DNA of 47,139 nucleotides, taken from Nocardia jejuensis NBRC 103114. GTDB taxonomy: Bacteria; Actinomycetota; Actinomycetes; Mycobacteriales; Mycobacteriaceae. Positions 7,234 through 15,223 of this stretch are shown here, piece by piece (position 1 is the first letter of the stretch; every line of letters starts with the position of its first letter). The DNA lies in the NCBI RefSeq assembly GCF_001613145.1, contig NZ_BDBU01000026.1, positions 1 through 47,139 of the forward strand, read 5' to 3'. Position numbers and translations under genes: made by a program. The notes below the pieces were generated by a model that did no database searches, had not been told where the DNA came from, and saw only the letters and a list, made by a program, of their open reading frames with translations.

Positions 7234-8463
7234 TCAGGAGCCGAGTGGCCAGGCGTCCAGGTACGCGCGGTAGGTGCCGAACGGCAGGGTCGCGTCGTAG
7301 ACCAGCTCGCCCGTCGGCGTGAATTCCGAGATGCGCGGAACGATGCCCCAGCCGACCAGGGTGTTGCCGTTCGGCAGGGATTGCGCGCTGCCCATGGCGG
7401 CGGCGACCAGGCCGTCCGGATGCTCCTGATTGCGCACCAGGGTGGCCTGCCCGGCGACCGGGTCGATGCTGATCCACTGCACGCTGGAACGACCGCGGGT
7501 CTCGGTGCCACTGGAGTTGTTGTTGAACAGGCGCAGCGTGGTGTCGTCGGTGAATTCGGCATCGTGCTGGAAGGCGAACCGCACGCCCGGGCCGGCGGTC
7601 AGCGTCGGATGCTTGCCGCCGAGCTGCCAGTTGATCGCGCCGGTGCGCGGGTCGACGTTGTAGACGGCCGAGGTATTGCGCAGCGACAGCACCAGATTGC
7701 CCGCGGGATCCAGGCTCACCGAGTTCATGTGGAACGGGTCGTAGACCTTGCCGCCGGGTAGTAGGCCCGGCGCTTCGGTGTCGGTCAGCAGGATGTGATC
7801 CAGTGCGCTCCAACGGAACAGCTCGCGGCCCGACTCCACATCCATCACGATGGCGACGGAGTCGAAGACCTTGCCGTTCTCGGGTCCGCCGATCGCGCTG
7901 AGGTCGGCCGGGACCTGCGGGTAGGAGGTCAGCAGGGCGTGCCCGTCCGGGGTGAGCCGGAATTCGTGCACATCCGCGCCCGCCGCACCCGGATCGACGG
8001 TGGCGATCACGTGGAAGTCCTCGTCGGCGATGTACCCGACGCCGGTCCCGTGCCCGGCCTCCGTGCTGCCCTGCCACCAGGTCAGCACCTTGTTCCCGCG
8101 ATAGGTCTGACTGCGGAAGTTGGCCACGCCCTGCCCCGCCGGCGGTGTGTACCTGCGCAATTCGTGGCCGGAACGGTCCGCCACGATGTTCGCGGGCCGC
8201 CCGCCCGGCAGCGCCTCGAGCACATCCCCGAGTTCGGGCACCAGCGCCGCCGCGCTCACGCCGCTCGTGTAGAAGAGATACCCCGCGCTCTCCTCCGAAC
8301 GCTCCACATTGACCTCGTACGACGGCCCGCCGTACAGCGAATTGGGCACGAACGGACTCGCGCCCGCCGGTCCCGCACCGGCGATCACGACCACGGAGGC
8401 AACGGCCAGCGACACAGGAAACCGGCCACCCGAGGTACGGCGGCGAACAGACGAATCGGACAC
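7234..8463 (-). CDS. Secreted arylsulfotransferase-like protein
   Basis: The protein has about 409 residues from GTG 8463. The N-terminus has RRR, a hydrophobic core (FPVSLAVASVVVIAGAG) and an AxA-type cleavage site (PAGA), so it should be exported. The body has repeated beta-strand motifs ending in NGNTLVGWG and TPTGELVYD, plus FHMNSVSLDPAGNLVLSLRN and QHDAEF, typical of the arylsulfotransferase (Arylsulfotran_2) beta-propeller family. Such enzymes move sulfate between phenolic compounds without PAPS, but most actinobacterial members have no tested substrate. The M. tuberculosis locus lacks this gene between uppS and recO. Confidence 0.8.
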   Translation of the reverse strand: MSDSSVRRRTSGGRFPVSLAVASVVVIAGAGPAGASPFVPNSLYGGPSYEVNVERSEESAGYLFYTSGVSAAALVPELGDVLEALPGGRPANIVADRSGHELRRYTPPAGQGVANFRSQTYRGNKVLTWWQGSTEAGHGTGVGYIADEDFHVIATVDPGAAGADVHEFRLTPDGHALLTSYPQVPADLSAIGGPENGKVFDSVAIVMDVESGRELFRWSALDHILLTDTEAPGLLPGGKVYDPFHMNSVSLDPAGNLVLSLRNTSAVYNVDPRTGAINWQLGGKHPTLTAGPGVRFAFQHDAEFTDDTTLRLFNNNSSGTETRGRSSVQWISIDPVAGQATLVRNQEHPDGLVAAAMGSAQSLPNGNTLVGWGIVPRISEFTPTGELVYDATLPFGTYRAYLDAWPLGS

Positions 8464-8892
8464 CCGGGGGACTATAGACGTACTTCCTGTGAATGCTCGA
8501 GCCCCGGAAAACGAGCAGCGCCAACACATTCCGACCAGCGAACTCGGGCACTTTCCGGCCGACCGCCGATCCCTGACAGTCGAGTCGGCGGTCGGAGTGC
8601 AGCCGGACTTAGAGCGCCGTCCGTGGGGACACCCCCTCGCGGGTGCGATCCATCCGAGCCTGCCGCCGCTCGACGCGGCCACACCACGACCATCCAGCCC
8701 ACCCGAGCCGGCTCGGAGTGGGCTGGAGTTCCGGTACGTCGCGCAAGCCGGGCAGTCGAACCGTACGGCGGCAACGGATGCTCGGCGTACGCCCGATGGA
8801 CGAGCGAAGGTCGGCTCGGGCCGAAGCACCGAAGCCGGGCGATCGAGCCGACCGGCAGCGCCGGGCGTGCGCTCCTACGGCGAGCGTTCGGC
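8464..8892. other. Intergenic region between recO and the arylsulfotransferase-like gene
   Basis: Apart from the -10 box at 8471-8476, I see no gene, RNA or repeat in this 429-bp stretch. Open frames here are arginine- and proline-rich, as expected of non-coding GC-rich DNA. Confidence 0.6.
8471..8476 (-). promoter_or_regulatory. -10 box of the arylsulfotransferase-like gene (leaderless start)
   Basis: On the minus strand TATAGT ends exactly 7 nt before the GTG at 8463 and no ribosome-binding site precedes that GTG. This supports both the start choice and a leaderless mRNA. The -35 region is not conserved. Confidence 0.5.
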
Positions 8893-9663
8893 TCAGCCGA
8901 CGGTGGCGGTGTGCGGGATCGACTCGTGGGGGCGGGAGCGTTCGATGAGCGGGAGGGTGCGGAGTTGGCGCTCGAGGTGCCACTGCAGGTGGGCGGCGAT
9001 GAGGCCGCTGCCCTGGCGGCGCATGGAATCGGGGACGGCGTGCATGCCGGACCAGTCGCCGCGGTGCAGGGCGCTCATGTGTTCCAGGACGCCCAGGACC
9101 GGGGTGGCCGCGCCCGGCGGACGGCAGTGGACGCAGACCGCGCCGCCGGCGGCCACGTGGAAGGCGCGGTGCGGGCCGGGGGTGGCGCAGCGGGCGCAGT
9201 CGTCCAGGGCCGGGGCCCACCCCGCGAAGCCCATGGCGCGCAGCAGGAATGCGTCGAGGATGAGTTCGTGCGGGCGCTGCCCGAGGGCGATGGCGCGCAG
9301 GGCTCCGGCGGTGAGGGTGTGCAGGCGGGGCGCGGGGGCGCGCTCCTCACCGGCCAGGCGCTCGGCGGTTTCCAGCACGGCGCAGGCGGTGGTGTAGCGG
9401 CCGTAGTCGGCGACGATATCGGCGGCGAAGGTCTCGACGGTGTGCACCTGGGTGACGGTGTCGAGGTTGCGGCCGGGATGCAGCTGCACGTCGATGTACG
9501 CGAACGGCTCGAGCCGCGCACCGAACTTGGAGCGGGTACGCCGCACTCCCCTGGCGACCGCGCGCACCAATCCGTGCTGACGAGTCAGCAGGGTGACGAT
9601 GCGGTCGGCCTCACCCAGCTTGTGCTGGCGCAGCACCACCGCATGATCCCGATACAACCGCAC
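8893..9663 (-). CDS. recO: DNA repair protein RecO
   Basis: The protein has 256 residues from GTG 9663. The N-terminal OB domain starts RLYRDHAVVLRQHKLGEADRIVTLLT with ARGVRRTRSKFGARLEPF, followed by a helical domain and a four-cysteine zinc finger (CARC and CVHC), present in many but not all RecO proteins. RecO works with RecR to load RecA onto SSB-coated single-stranded DNA during gap repair. It corresponds to Rv2362c and lies upstream of uppS as in mycobacteria, but here it is separated from it by the arylsulfotransferase-like gene. Confidence 0.95.
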   Translation of the reverse strand: MRLYRDHAVVLRQHKLGEADRIVTLLTRQHGLVRAVARGVRRTRSKFGARLEPFAYIDVQLHPGRNLDTVTQVHTVETFAADIVADYGRYTTACAVLETAERLAGEERAPAPRLHTLTAGALRAIALGQRPHELILDAFLLRAMGFAGWAPALDDCARCATPGPHRAFHVAAGGAVCVHCRPPGAATPVLGVLEHMSALHRGDWSGMHAVPDSMRRQGSGLIAAHLQWHLERQLRTLPLIERSRPHESIPHTATVG

Positions 9664-10141
9664 CGCAACAGTCTCGCATGCGCGACCGACCCCGCGGCGA
9701 CGAGTCGCCGGGCGTGTGCGGAACAGGTCGGCACCCGACGCCGCGCCTGCTGTGCCGTGCCTGCTGTGCTGCTGTGCGGCGCCTGAGTTGCTTATGTGTG
9801 GCGTCTGCTGTGCGACGCCCGGCGACCGCTCCCGAGCCTCACCGGCCCAGAGCTCGAGCTACCACCCTGATCGGGAGCGGAATCCCGCGCGATCACCCCC
9901 CGGGATCGGAGATGCCGTGCCGGGCATCCGAACCGAACCGCGTGCCGTGCCCTCACGTATGACCGTCCGGCGTCTCACGGGCGCGGTTTCCGGGCGCTCG
10001 CGGTGCTCGGGCAACCGACCTGGCCGTCTGTGCCGTGCCACAGCAGTGGCCGGGATACCGGGTCGGCCGCACCATGCTTGCTGGACGTGTGACCAGAATC
10101 GCGATACTTTTTCTCCGGATGGCGGAGAGACGGGAACCACA
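9664..10141. other. Intergenic region upstream of recO and the amidase gene
   Basis: This 478-bp divergent region has no convincing gene. It contains four copies of TGCTGTGC (9748, 9762, 9770, 9806), a possible amidase promoter (TTGCTG 10078-10083, GATACT 10103-10108, spacing 19), and a small hairpin CTCCG (10113-10117) with CGGAG (10123-10127) that overlaps the GGAG in front of the amidase start. Confidence 0.45.
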
Positions 10142-11560
10142 ATGACGATGGCGTCGGTAAACGAACTCGGGCTGGCGGAGCTGGCGGCGGCACTGGCCGC
10201 GGGCACGGTGACCTCGACGGAGGCCACGGGGGCGGTGCTCGATCGGATCGAGGCCAGTCAGGCCGGACTCAACGCGTTTCGGATCGTGCGGCGCGCGCAA
10301 GCCCTGGCCGAGGCGGCCGAGGCCGACCGCAAACTCGCCGCCGGTGAGCGCACACCCCTGCTCGGCGTACCGCTTGCCATCAAGGACGACACCGATATCG
10401 TCGGCGCGCCGACGGCTTTCGGCTGCGGTGGCGACTTTCCCGCGAAGACCGAGGATGCCGAATCGGTGCGGCGACTGCGCGCGGCCGGTGCGGTGATCGT
10501 CGGCAAGACCAATACCTGCGAGCTCGGGCAGCTGCCGTTCACCAGCGGAGACGCGTTCGGGCACACCAGAAATCCGTGGAACGCGGACCGCACGCCGGGT
10601 GGTTCCTCGGGCGGGTCCGCCGCCGCGGTCGCGGCCGGATTGGTCCCCGCCGCACTGGGTTCGGACGGCGCCGGGTCGGTGCGCATCCCCTCGGCCTGGA
10701 ACAACCTGGTGGGCATCAAACCCCAGCGCGGCCGGATCTCCACCTGGCCACTGCCGGAGGCCTTCTACGGTCTCACCGTGAACGGCCCGCTCGCGCGCAC
10801 CGTCGCAGATGCGGCGCTGCTGCTGGACGCGGCGTCCGGACCGCATGCCGGTGATCTGCACACCCCGCCCGCGCTGCGCGTCTCGGACGCGGTCGGCCGG
10901 GATCCCGGCCGGTTGCGGATCGCGCTGTCACTGCGAATCCCGTTCACCGCCACCAAGACCGCGCTCGATCGCGAGGTGGAGGCGCGCGTGCACGCCGTGG
11001 CCGGGACGCTGCGCCGCCTCGGTCACGAGGTGACCATCGCCGACGTGCACTACGGCGTGCTGATGGGCGCGTCCTTCCTGCCCCGCTCGATGGTCGGCAT
11101 CAACGAGGCGCTGAAGCGACTGCCCGACCCCACCGTGGATCCGCGTACCGATCACAACGCCCTCGTCGGCCGCATCCTCGCGCCCGCCCTGTTCGCCGCG
11201 CGCAAGGCGGAACCGTTGCTGCGCAAGCGAACCGGCCAGATCTTCGACGAGTTCGACCTGGTGCTCGCCCCCACCACCGCCACTCCCCCGCCCGGCGTGC
11301 ACGAGATCGACGGCATCGGCTCCTGGGCGACGGACGAATTGATCACCGCCAGTTGCCCGTACACCTGGCCCTGGAATGTGCTGGGCTGGCCCGCGGTCAA
11401 CGTCCCCGCAGGCTTCACCGCCACCGGCCTCCCGGTCGGCGCTCAGCTCATGGGCCCGGAGAGCACCGAACCCCTCCTGGTCTCGGTCGCCGCCCAACTC
11501 GAATCCGAACTGAAGTGGTACGAACACCGGCCGGCCGAATGGTGGAATCAGCCCGCCTGA
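10142..11560 (+). CDS. amiA2: Amidase-signature family hydrolase (AmiA2-like)
   Basis: The protein has 472 residues and hydrolyses amide bonds with the Ser-cisSer-Lys triad. I place Lys81 in LAIKDD, cis-Ser155 in TPGGSSGGSAAAVAAG and the nucleophile Ser179 in GSDGAGSVRIPS, all in standard order. There is no signal peptide, so it should be cytoplasmic. It matches Rv2363 (amiA2) in both sequence type and position. ATG 10142 is preferred; the frame is open far upstream to 9716, but that part is low-complexity and non-homologous. The natural substrate is not evident. Confidence 0.92.
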   Translation: MTMASVNELGLAELAAALAAGTVTSTEATGAVLDRIEASQAGLNAFRIVRRAQALAEAAEADRKLAAGERTPLLGVPLAIKDDTDIVGAPTAFGCGGDFPAKTEDAESVRRLRAAGAVIVGKTNTCELGQLPFTSGDAFGHTRNPWNADRTPGGSSGGSAAAVAAGLVPAALGSDGAGSVRIPSAWNNLVGIKPQRGRISTWPLPEAFYGLTVNGPLARTVADAALLLDAASGPHAGDLHTPPALRVSDAVGRDPGRLRIALSLRIPFTATKTALDREVEARVHAVAGTLRRLGHEVTIADVHYGVLMGASFLPRSMVGINEALKRLPDPTVDPRTDHNALVGRILAPALFAARKAEPLLRKRTGQIFDEFDLVLAPTTATPPPGVHEIDGIGSWATDELITASCPYTWPWNVLGWPAVNVPAGFTATGLPVGAQLMGPESTEPLLVSVAAQLESELKWYEHRPAEWWNQPA

Positions 11561-11568
11561 AGTGCTCG

Positions 11569-11847
11569 CTACAGGCTGAAGGCGATGCCGCGCAGGACCA
11601 GGGCGAGGATGAACACGATCGTGAACGCGAGGTCGATCGAGAGCCCGCCCGCGCGGATCGGCGGCAGCACCTTGCGGACCGGCGCCAGGATCGGCTCGGT
11701 CCACTTGTAGGTGAGCGCGCGGCCGCGTCCCACCCAGGGCGCCGGATCGGTGCTCAGTGTCGCGATCCAGTCCAGCACCATGCGGGCGAGCAGCACCACG
11801 ATCAATACCGTCAGGGCATACCCGAGCAATGTTCCGATCAGGCTCAT
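11569..11847 (-). CDS. YggT-family membrane protein
   Basis: The protein has 92 residues and two hydrophobic segments (IGTLLGYALTVLIVVLLARM and SIDLAFTIVFILALVLRGIA) around a conserved loop with YKWTEPILAPVRKVLPPIRAGG, which is the YggT signature. ATG 11847 has a strong AAGGAG site; the longer frame upstream runs into era. YggT in actinomycetes normally sits in the division cluster near sepF and divIVA, and here it stands between the amidase and era genes. Its stop is 8 bp from the amidase stop (convergent). The role is unknown, perhaps envelope or osmotic tolerance. Confidence 0.88.
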   Translation of the reverse strand: MSLIGTLLGYALTVLIVVLLARMVLDWIATLSTDPAPWVGRGRALTYKWTEPILAPVRKVLPPIRAGGLSIDLAFTIVFILALVLRGIAFSL

Positions 11848-11944
11848 GTCCAACTCCTTCGTAGCGGCCGCCATGGCCGTCTCACCGATCTCAACGTGCT
11901 GGAACGAGAAGAAGTGTCCGGTTTGTACTTTTCTTGGCCGACTA

Positions 11945-12895
11945 TCAGAACCCGAGCTTGCCGAGCTGCTTCGGATCGCGCTGCCAATCCTTGGCAACCT
12001 TCACGTGCAGGTGCAGATAGATCCGTACACCCAGGATGCTCTCGATCTGCTTGCGCGCATTGGTGCCGACTTCCTTCAGGCGCGCGCCGCCCTTACCGAT
12101 GATGATGGCCTTCTGACTCGGCCGCTCGACATACAGCAGCGCGTGCACGTCGAGCATGTCGCGCGCGGCCTTCGGATTGTTGAGCCCTTCCTCGAGCTCC
12201 TCGTCCTCGTCCCGCTCGAGCACCTCCTCGATGACCACCGCGAGCGAATGCGGGAGCTCATCACGCACACCCTCCAGCGCGGCCTCGCGAATGAGCTCGG
12301 CCATGAGGGTTTCCTCGGGCTCGTCGGTCAGCTCACCGTCGGGGTAGAGCGCCGGACCCTCGGGCATCTTCGAGGCGATGACGTCGATCAGGACCTCGAC
12401 CTGCTCGCCCTTGACCGCCGACACCGGCACGATGTCCGCGTCCGGGCCCAGCAGCTCCGACACCGCCATCAGCTGATGCGCGATGGCGTCCCGGCTCACC
12501 TTGTCGATCTTGGTGACCACGCCCAGCAGCGTGGTCTTGGGCGCCATCTGCCGAATCTGCTGCACGATCCACCGATCGCCGGGACCGATCTTCTCGTCCG
12601 CCGGAATGCAGATCGCGATGACGTCGACCTCGGAATAGGTATCGCGCACCAGATCGTTGAGCCGCTGGCCCAGCAGCGTGCGGGGCCGGTGCAGGCCGGG
12701 GGTGTCCACCAGGATCAGCTGCGCGTGATCTCGATGCACGATGCCGCGAATGGTGTGCCGCGTGGTTTGCGGACGCGAGGACGTGATCGCGATCTTCTGC
12801 CCCACCAGGGCATTGGTGAGAGTGGACTTGCCGGTGTTCGGGCGGCCCACGAAACATACGAAGCCCGAACGGAATTCGTCCTTGTTCTTGCTCAC
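11945..12895 (-). CDS. era: GTPase Era
   Basis: The protein has 316 residues. The GTPase motifs are GRPNTGKST (G1), a TTRHTIRGI switch, DTPG (G3) and TKID (G4). The C-terminal KH domain has the signature AIIIGKGGARLKEVG followed by ARKQIESILG. Era binds the 3' end of 16S rRNA and helps 30S assembly. The start is GTG 12895, which overlaps the TGA of the cytidine-deaminase-like gene by four bases (GTGA). An acidic insert (ERDEDEELEEGLNN) in front of the KH domain is a feature of actinobacterial Era. It corresponds to Rv2364c and is last in the phoH operon. Confidence 0.97.
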   Translation of the reverse strand: MSKNKDEFRSGFVCFVGRPNTGKSTLTNALVGQKIAITSSRPQTTRHTIRGIVHRDHAQLILVDTPGLHRPRTLLGQRLNDLVRDTYSEVDVIAICIPADEKIGPGDRWIVQQIRQMAPKTTLLGVVTKIDKVSRDAIAHQLMAVSELLGPDADIVPVSAVKGEQVEVLIDVIASKMPEGPALYPDGELTDEPEETLMAELIREAALEGVRDELPHSLAVVIEEVLERDEDEELEEGLNNPKAARDMLDVHALLYVERPSQKAIIIGKGGARLKEVGTNARKQIESILGVRIYLHLHVKVAKDWQRDPKQLGKLGF

Positions 12896-13332
12896 TCGAA
12901 TACCTCCGACTCGGTCTCCAGATCGAACCCTTCGGGAATCCCGGACCGCCGCGCCGGATCGCCCTCGATGTGCGAGGCCGCCCCGGCCTCCACCTCCAGC
13001 CGCGGATCCAGCACCTCGAACACCGCACCCTTCGCGTCGGCGAAAACGATTCGCGCCGAATGCGATACCTCCCGCACCGCCGACACGCCGGGGTCGGAGA
13101 ACCGGCCCGCGACCACCACGGCGGCCTCGAAACCCTCTGCCCCACTGGAGATCGCGGCCGCGACCGCCGCCTGCAACGCGGTCAGCTCCAGCGCGGCGAG
13201 CCCCACCTCACCGGCGGCGTAGGTACGCCCGTCCGTATCGCGCACCGCCGCACCGCCGTTGCCGCCCGTGCGGCCCATCGCCCCCCGGGCCAGGACCAGC
13301 AGCTTGCCGTCCTCGGCGTCCAGTTCAGTCAT
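12892..13332 (-). CDS. Cytidine deaminase-like protein lacking catalytic motifs
   Basis: The protein has 146 residues. Length, position and the RTYAAGEVGLAALELTALQAAVAAAI segment fit the cytidine deaminase fold, corresponding to Rv2365c. The zinc ligands of active enzymes are not seen: the expected C/H-A-E motif is replaced by ALELTALQ, and no PCxxC motif follows. It is therefore probably a non-catalytic homologue. ATG 13332 has GGAG about 8 nt upstream and overlaps the CorC-like gene stop by eight bases. It sits tightly between the corC-like gene and era, suggesting a conserved role in ribosome or membrane upkeep, but none is established. Confidence 0.75.
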   Translation of the reverse strand: MTELDAEDGKLLVLARGAMGRTGGNGGAAVRDTDGRTYAAGEVGLAALELTALQAAVAAAISSGAEGFEAAVVVAGRFSDPGVSAVREVSHSARIVFADAKGAVFEVLDPRLEVEAGAASHIEGDPARRSGIPEGFDLETESEVFE

Positions 13333-14650
13333 CGGATTCTCCATCCTCGTGTGCACCGTCGGCCGACTCGAGTTCCGCCGGTTCGGTTTTGGTCTTGTCG
13401 GACGCCCTGCGCACCACCACCGTGTGCACCCGCACCCGGCCGCGAGCGTCCGAGCCGCCCTCACCCTTCAACTGCAGGCCGTGCACGACCGCCTTGGAAC
13501 CCGGCAGCGGCACGCGGCCGAGCGCATGGGCGAGCAAGCCGCCGACGGTGTCGACGTCCTCTTCCTCGACCTCCATGCCGAACAGATCGAGCAGGTCCTG
13601 GACCGGAAGTCGCGCCGAGACACGGTATTTGCCGTGCCCGATGTCCTCGACGGGCGCGGTCTCGTCGGTGTCGTACTCGTCGGCGATCTCACCGACGATC
13701 TCCTCCAGCACATCCTCGATGGTCACCAGCCCGGCGATGCCGCCGTACTCGTCGACCAGGATGGCCATGTGATTGCGGCGCCGCTGCATCTCGTCCAGCA
13801 GCGCGTCCAGCGGTTTGGAGTCGGGCATGAACATGGCCGGGCGCATGGCGTCGCGCACATGCACCTTCCTGCTCCGGTCCGCGTACGGCACAAGGTCTTT
13901 CAGGTAGACGACGCCGACGATGTCATCGACGTTCTCGCCCACCACCGGAATTCGGGAATGCCCCGACCGCACCGCGAGCGACATCGCCTGCGCCGCGGTC
14001 TTCTCGGCCTCGATCCACACCATCTCGGTGCGCGGCACCATCACCGCGCGGGCGGCGGTCTCACCGAGCTCGAAGACCGACTGGATCATCCGGCGTTCCT
14101 CGTCGTCCACCACGCCGCGCTCACCGGCCAGGTCGACGACCTCGCGCAGTTCGATCTCGGAAGCGAAGGGGCCGTTGCGAAATCCCTTACCGGGTGTGAT
14201 CGCGTTACCGACCAGGATCAGCAGCCGGCTGATCGGGCCCAGCAGCGAACCGATCGCCTGCAGGGGCAGCGAGGCGCCCAGCGCCAGCGAATAGGCGTGC
14301 TGGCGGCCGAGCGTACGCGGGCCGACACCGATCACCAGATAGTCCACCAGCACCATGACCGCTGCCGTGATGACCAGGGCCTGGAACTCGCTGAGCCAGT
14401 CCATCAGCACCGCGGCGAGCAGGACCGTCGCGGTGATCTCGCACGTAAGGCGCAGCAGCACCATGAGATTCACGTAGCGGGGCCGATCGGCGATGATGCG
14501 CGCCAGGCGCGCCGCACCGGTGCGATCCGCGCGCACCATATCGTCCACGCGGGCCGGGGAAATGGTGTTCAAAGCCGAATCCAGCGCCGCGAACATACCG
14601 CCCGCGGGCACCAGAACGATCGCAAGAACCAGGAGAACTATCGAATTCAC
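13325..14650 (-). CDS. CNNM/CBS/CorC transporter-type membrane protein (hemolysin family)
   Basis: The protein has 441 residues from GTG 14650. An N-terminal CNNM domain with about four membrane helices (1-150) is followed by paired CBS domains (from RAVMVPRTEMVWIEAEK to VTIEDVLEEIVGEI) and a CorC/HlyC C-terminal domain (about 340-420). The family is linked to magnesium or cobalt efflux or sensing; the hemolysin name is historical. It corresponds to Rv2366c. Its start overlaps the ybeY stop by four bases and its end overlaps the next gene, so it is part of a coupled operon. Confidence 0.92.
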   Translation of the reverse strand: MNSIVLLVLAIVLVPAGGMFAALDSALNTISPARVDDMVRADRTGAARLARIIADRPRYVNLMVLLRLTCEITATVLLAAVLMDWLSEFQALVITAAVMVLVDYLVIGVGPRTLGRQHAYSLALGASLPLQAIGSLLGPISRLLILVGNAITPGKGFRNGPFASEIELREVVDLAGERGVVDDEERRMIQSVFELGETAARAVMVPRTEMVWIEAEKTAAQAMSLAVRSGHSRIPVVGENVDDIVGVVYLKDLVPYADRSRKVHVRDAMRPAMFMPDSKPLDALLDEMQRRRNHMAILVDEYGGIAGLVTIEDVLEEIVGEIADEYDTDETAPVEDIGHGKYRVSARLPVQDLLDLFGMEVEEEDVDTVGGLLAHALGRVPLPGSKAVVHGLQLKGEGGSDARGRVRVHTVVVRRASDKTKTEPAELESADGAHEDGESDD

Positions 14651-15201
14651 GCCGGATCCAGGGGATCACCGGGTGCGGTGAAACCCGTCTTGCCCAGCAG
14701 TCGCCGATCCCGTTCGGCCAACTCGGCACGGTGCTGCGCCTCGCGCAGGCTCTCGTACCAGCCCTCCAGCAGCGACGCCTGCAGGGCGAACATCTCCTTC
14801 TCCTCCTCCGGCTCGGCATGGTCGTAGCCGAGGAGGTGCAGAACGCCGTGCACGGTCAGCAGGGCCAGCTCGTGGTCCATGGAGTGACCGGCCTTCTCGG
14901 CCTGCTGCGCCGCGAATTCGGGGCACAGCACGATGTCGCCGAGCATGGAGGGGCCGGGCTCGGCGGCATCGGGCCGCCCGCCCGGCTCCAACTCGTCCAT
15001 GGGGAACGACATGACGTCGGTCGGACCCGGTAGGTCCATCCAGCGCACGTGCAGGTCCGCCATGGTGTCGAGATCGACCAACACCATCGACAGCTCCGCG
15101 GCCGGATGCACATCCATCTGACCGATCGCGAAGCGCGCGACGCTGACCAGTTCTTCTTCGGATACCTCGATACCCGATTCGTTGGCGATCTCGATACTCA
15201 C
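14647..15201 (-). CDS. ybeY: Endoribonuclease YbeY
   Basis: The protein has 184 residues. The zinc-binding motif H-x3-H-x5-H is seen in HGVLHLLGYDH, preceded by the conserved GPTDVMSFPMDE and GDIVLCPE. YbeY takes part in 16S rRNA 3' end maturation and ribosome quality control. The start is GTG 15201, 22 bp after the phoH stop. The C-terminal 30 residues (RDRRLLGKTGFTAPG) are an actinobacterial extension. It corresponds to Rv2367c. Confidence 0.96.
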   Translation of the reverse strand: MSIEIANESGIEVSEEELVSVARFAIGQMDVHPAAELSMVLVDLDTMADLHVRWMDLPGPTDVMSFPMDELEPGGRPDAAEPGPSMLGDIVLCPEFAAQQAEKAGHSMDHELALLTVHGVLHLLGYDHAEPEEEKEMFALQASLLEGWYESLREAQHRAELAERDRRLLGKTGFTAPGDPLDPA

Positions 15202-15223
15202 CGGCTCAGCCTAATGGCCGAGG

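Noticed and set aside
7795..9786. 663-codon plus-strand frame over the arylsulfotransferase-like gene and recO
   Set aside because: Both minus-strand proteins are clear family members; this frame has low-complexity content.
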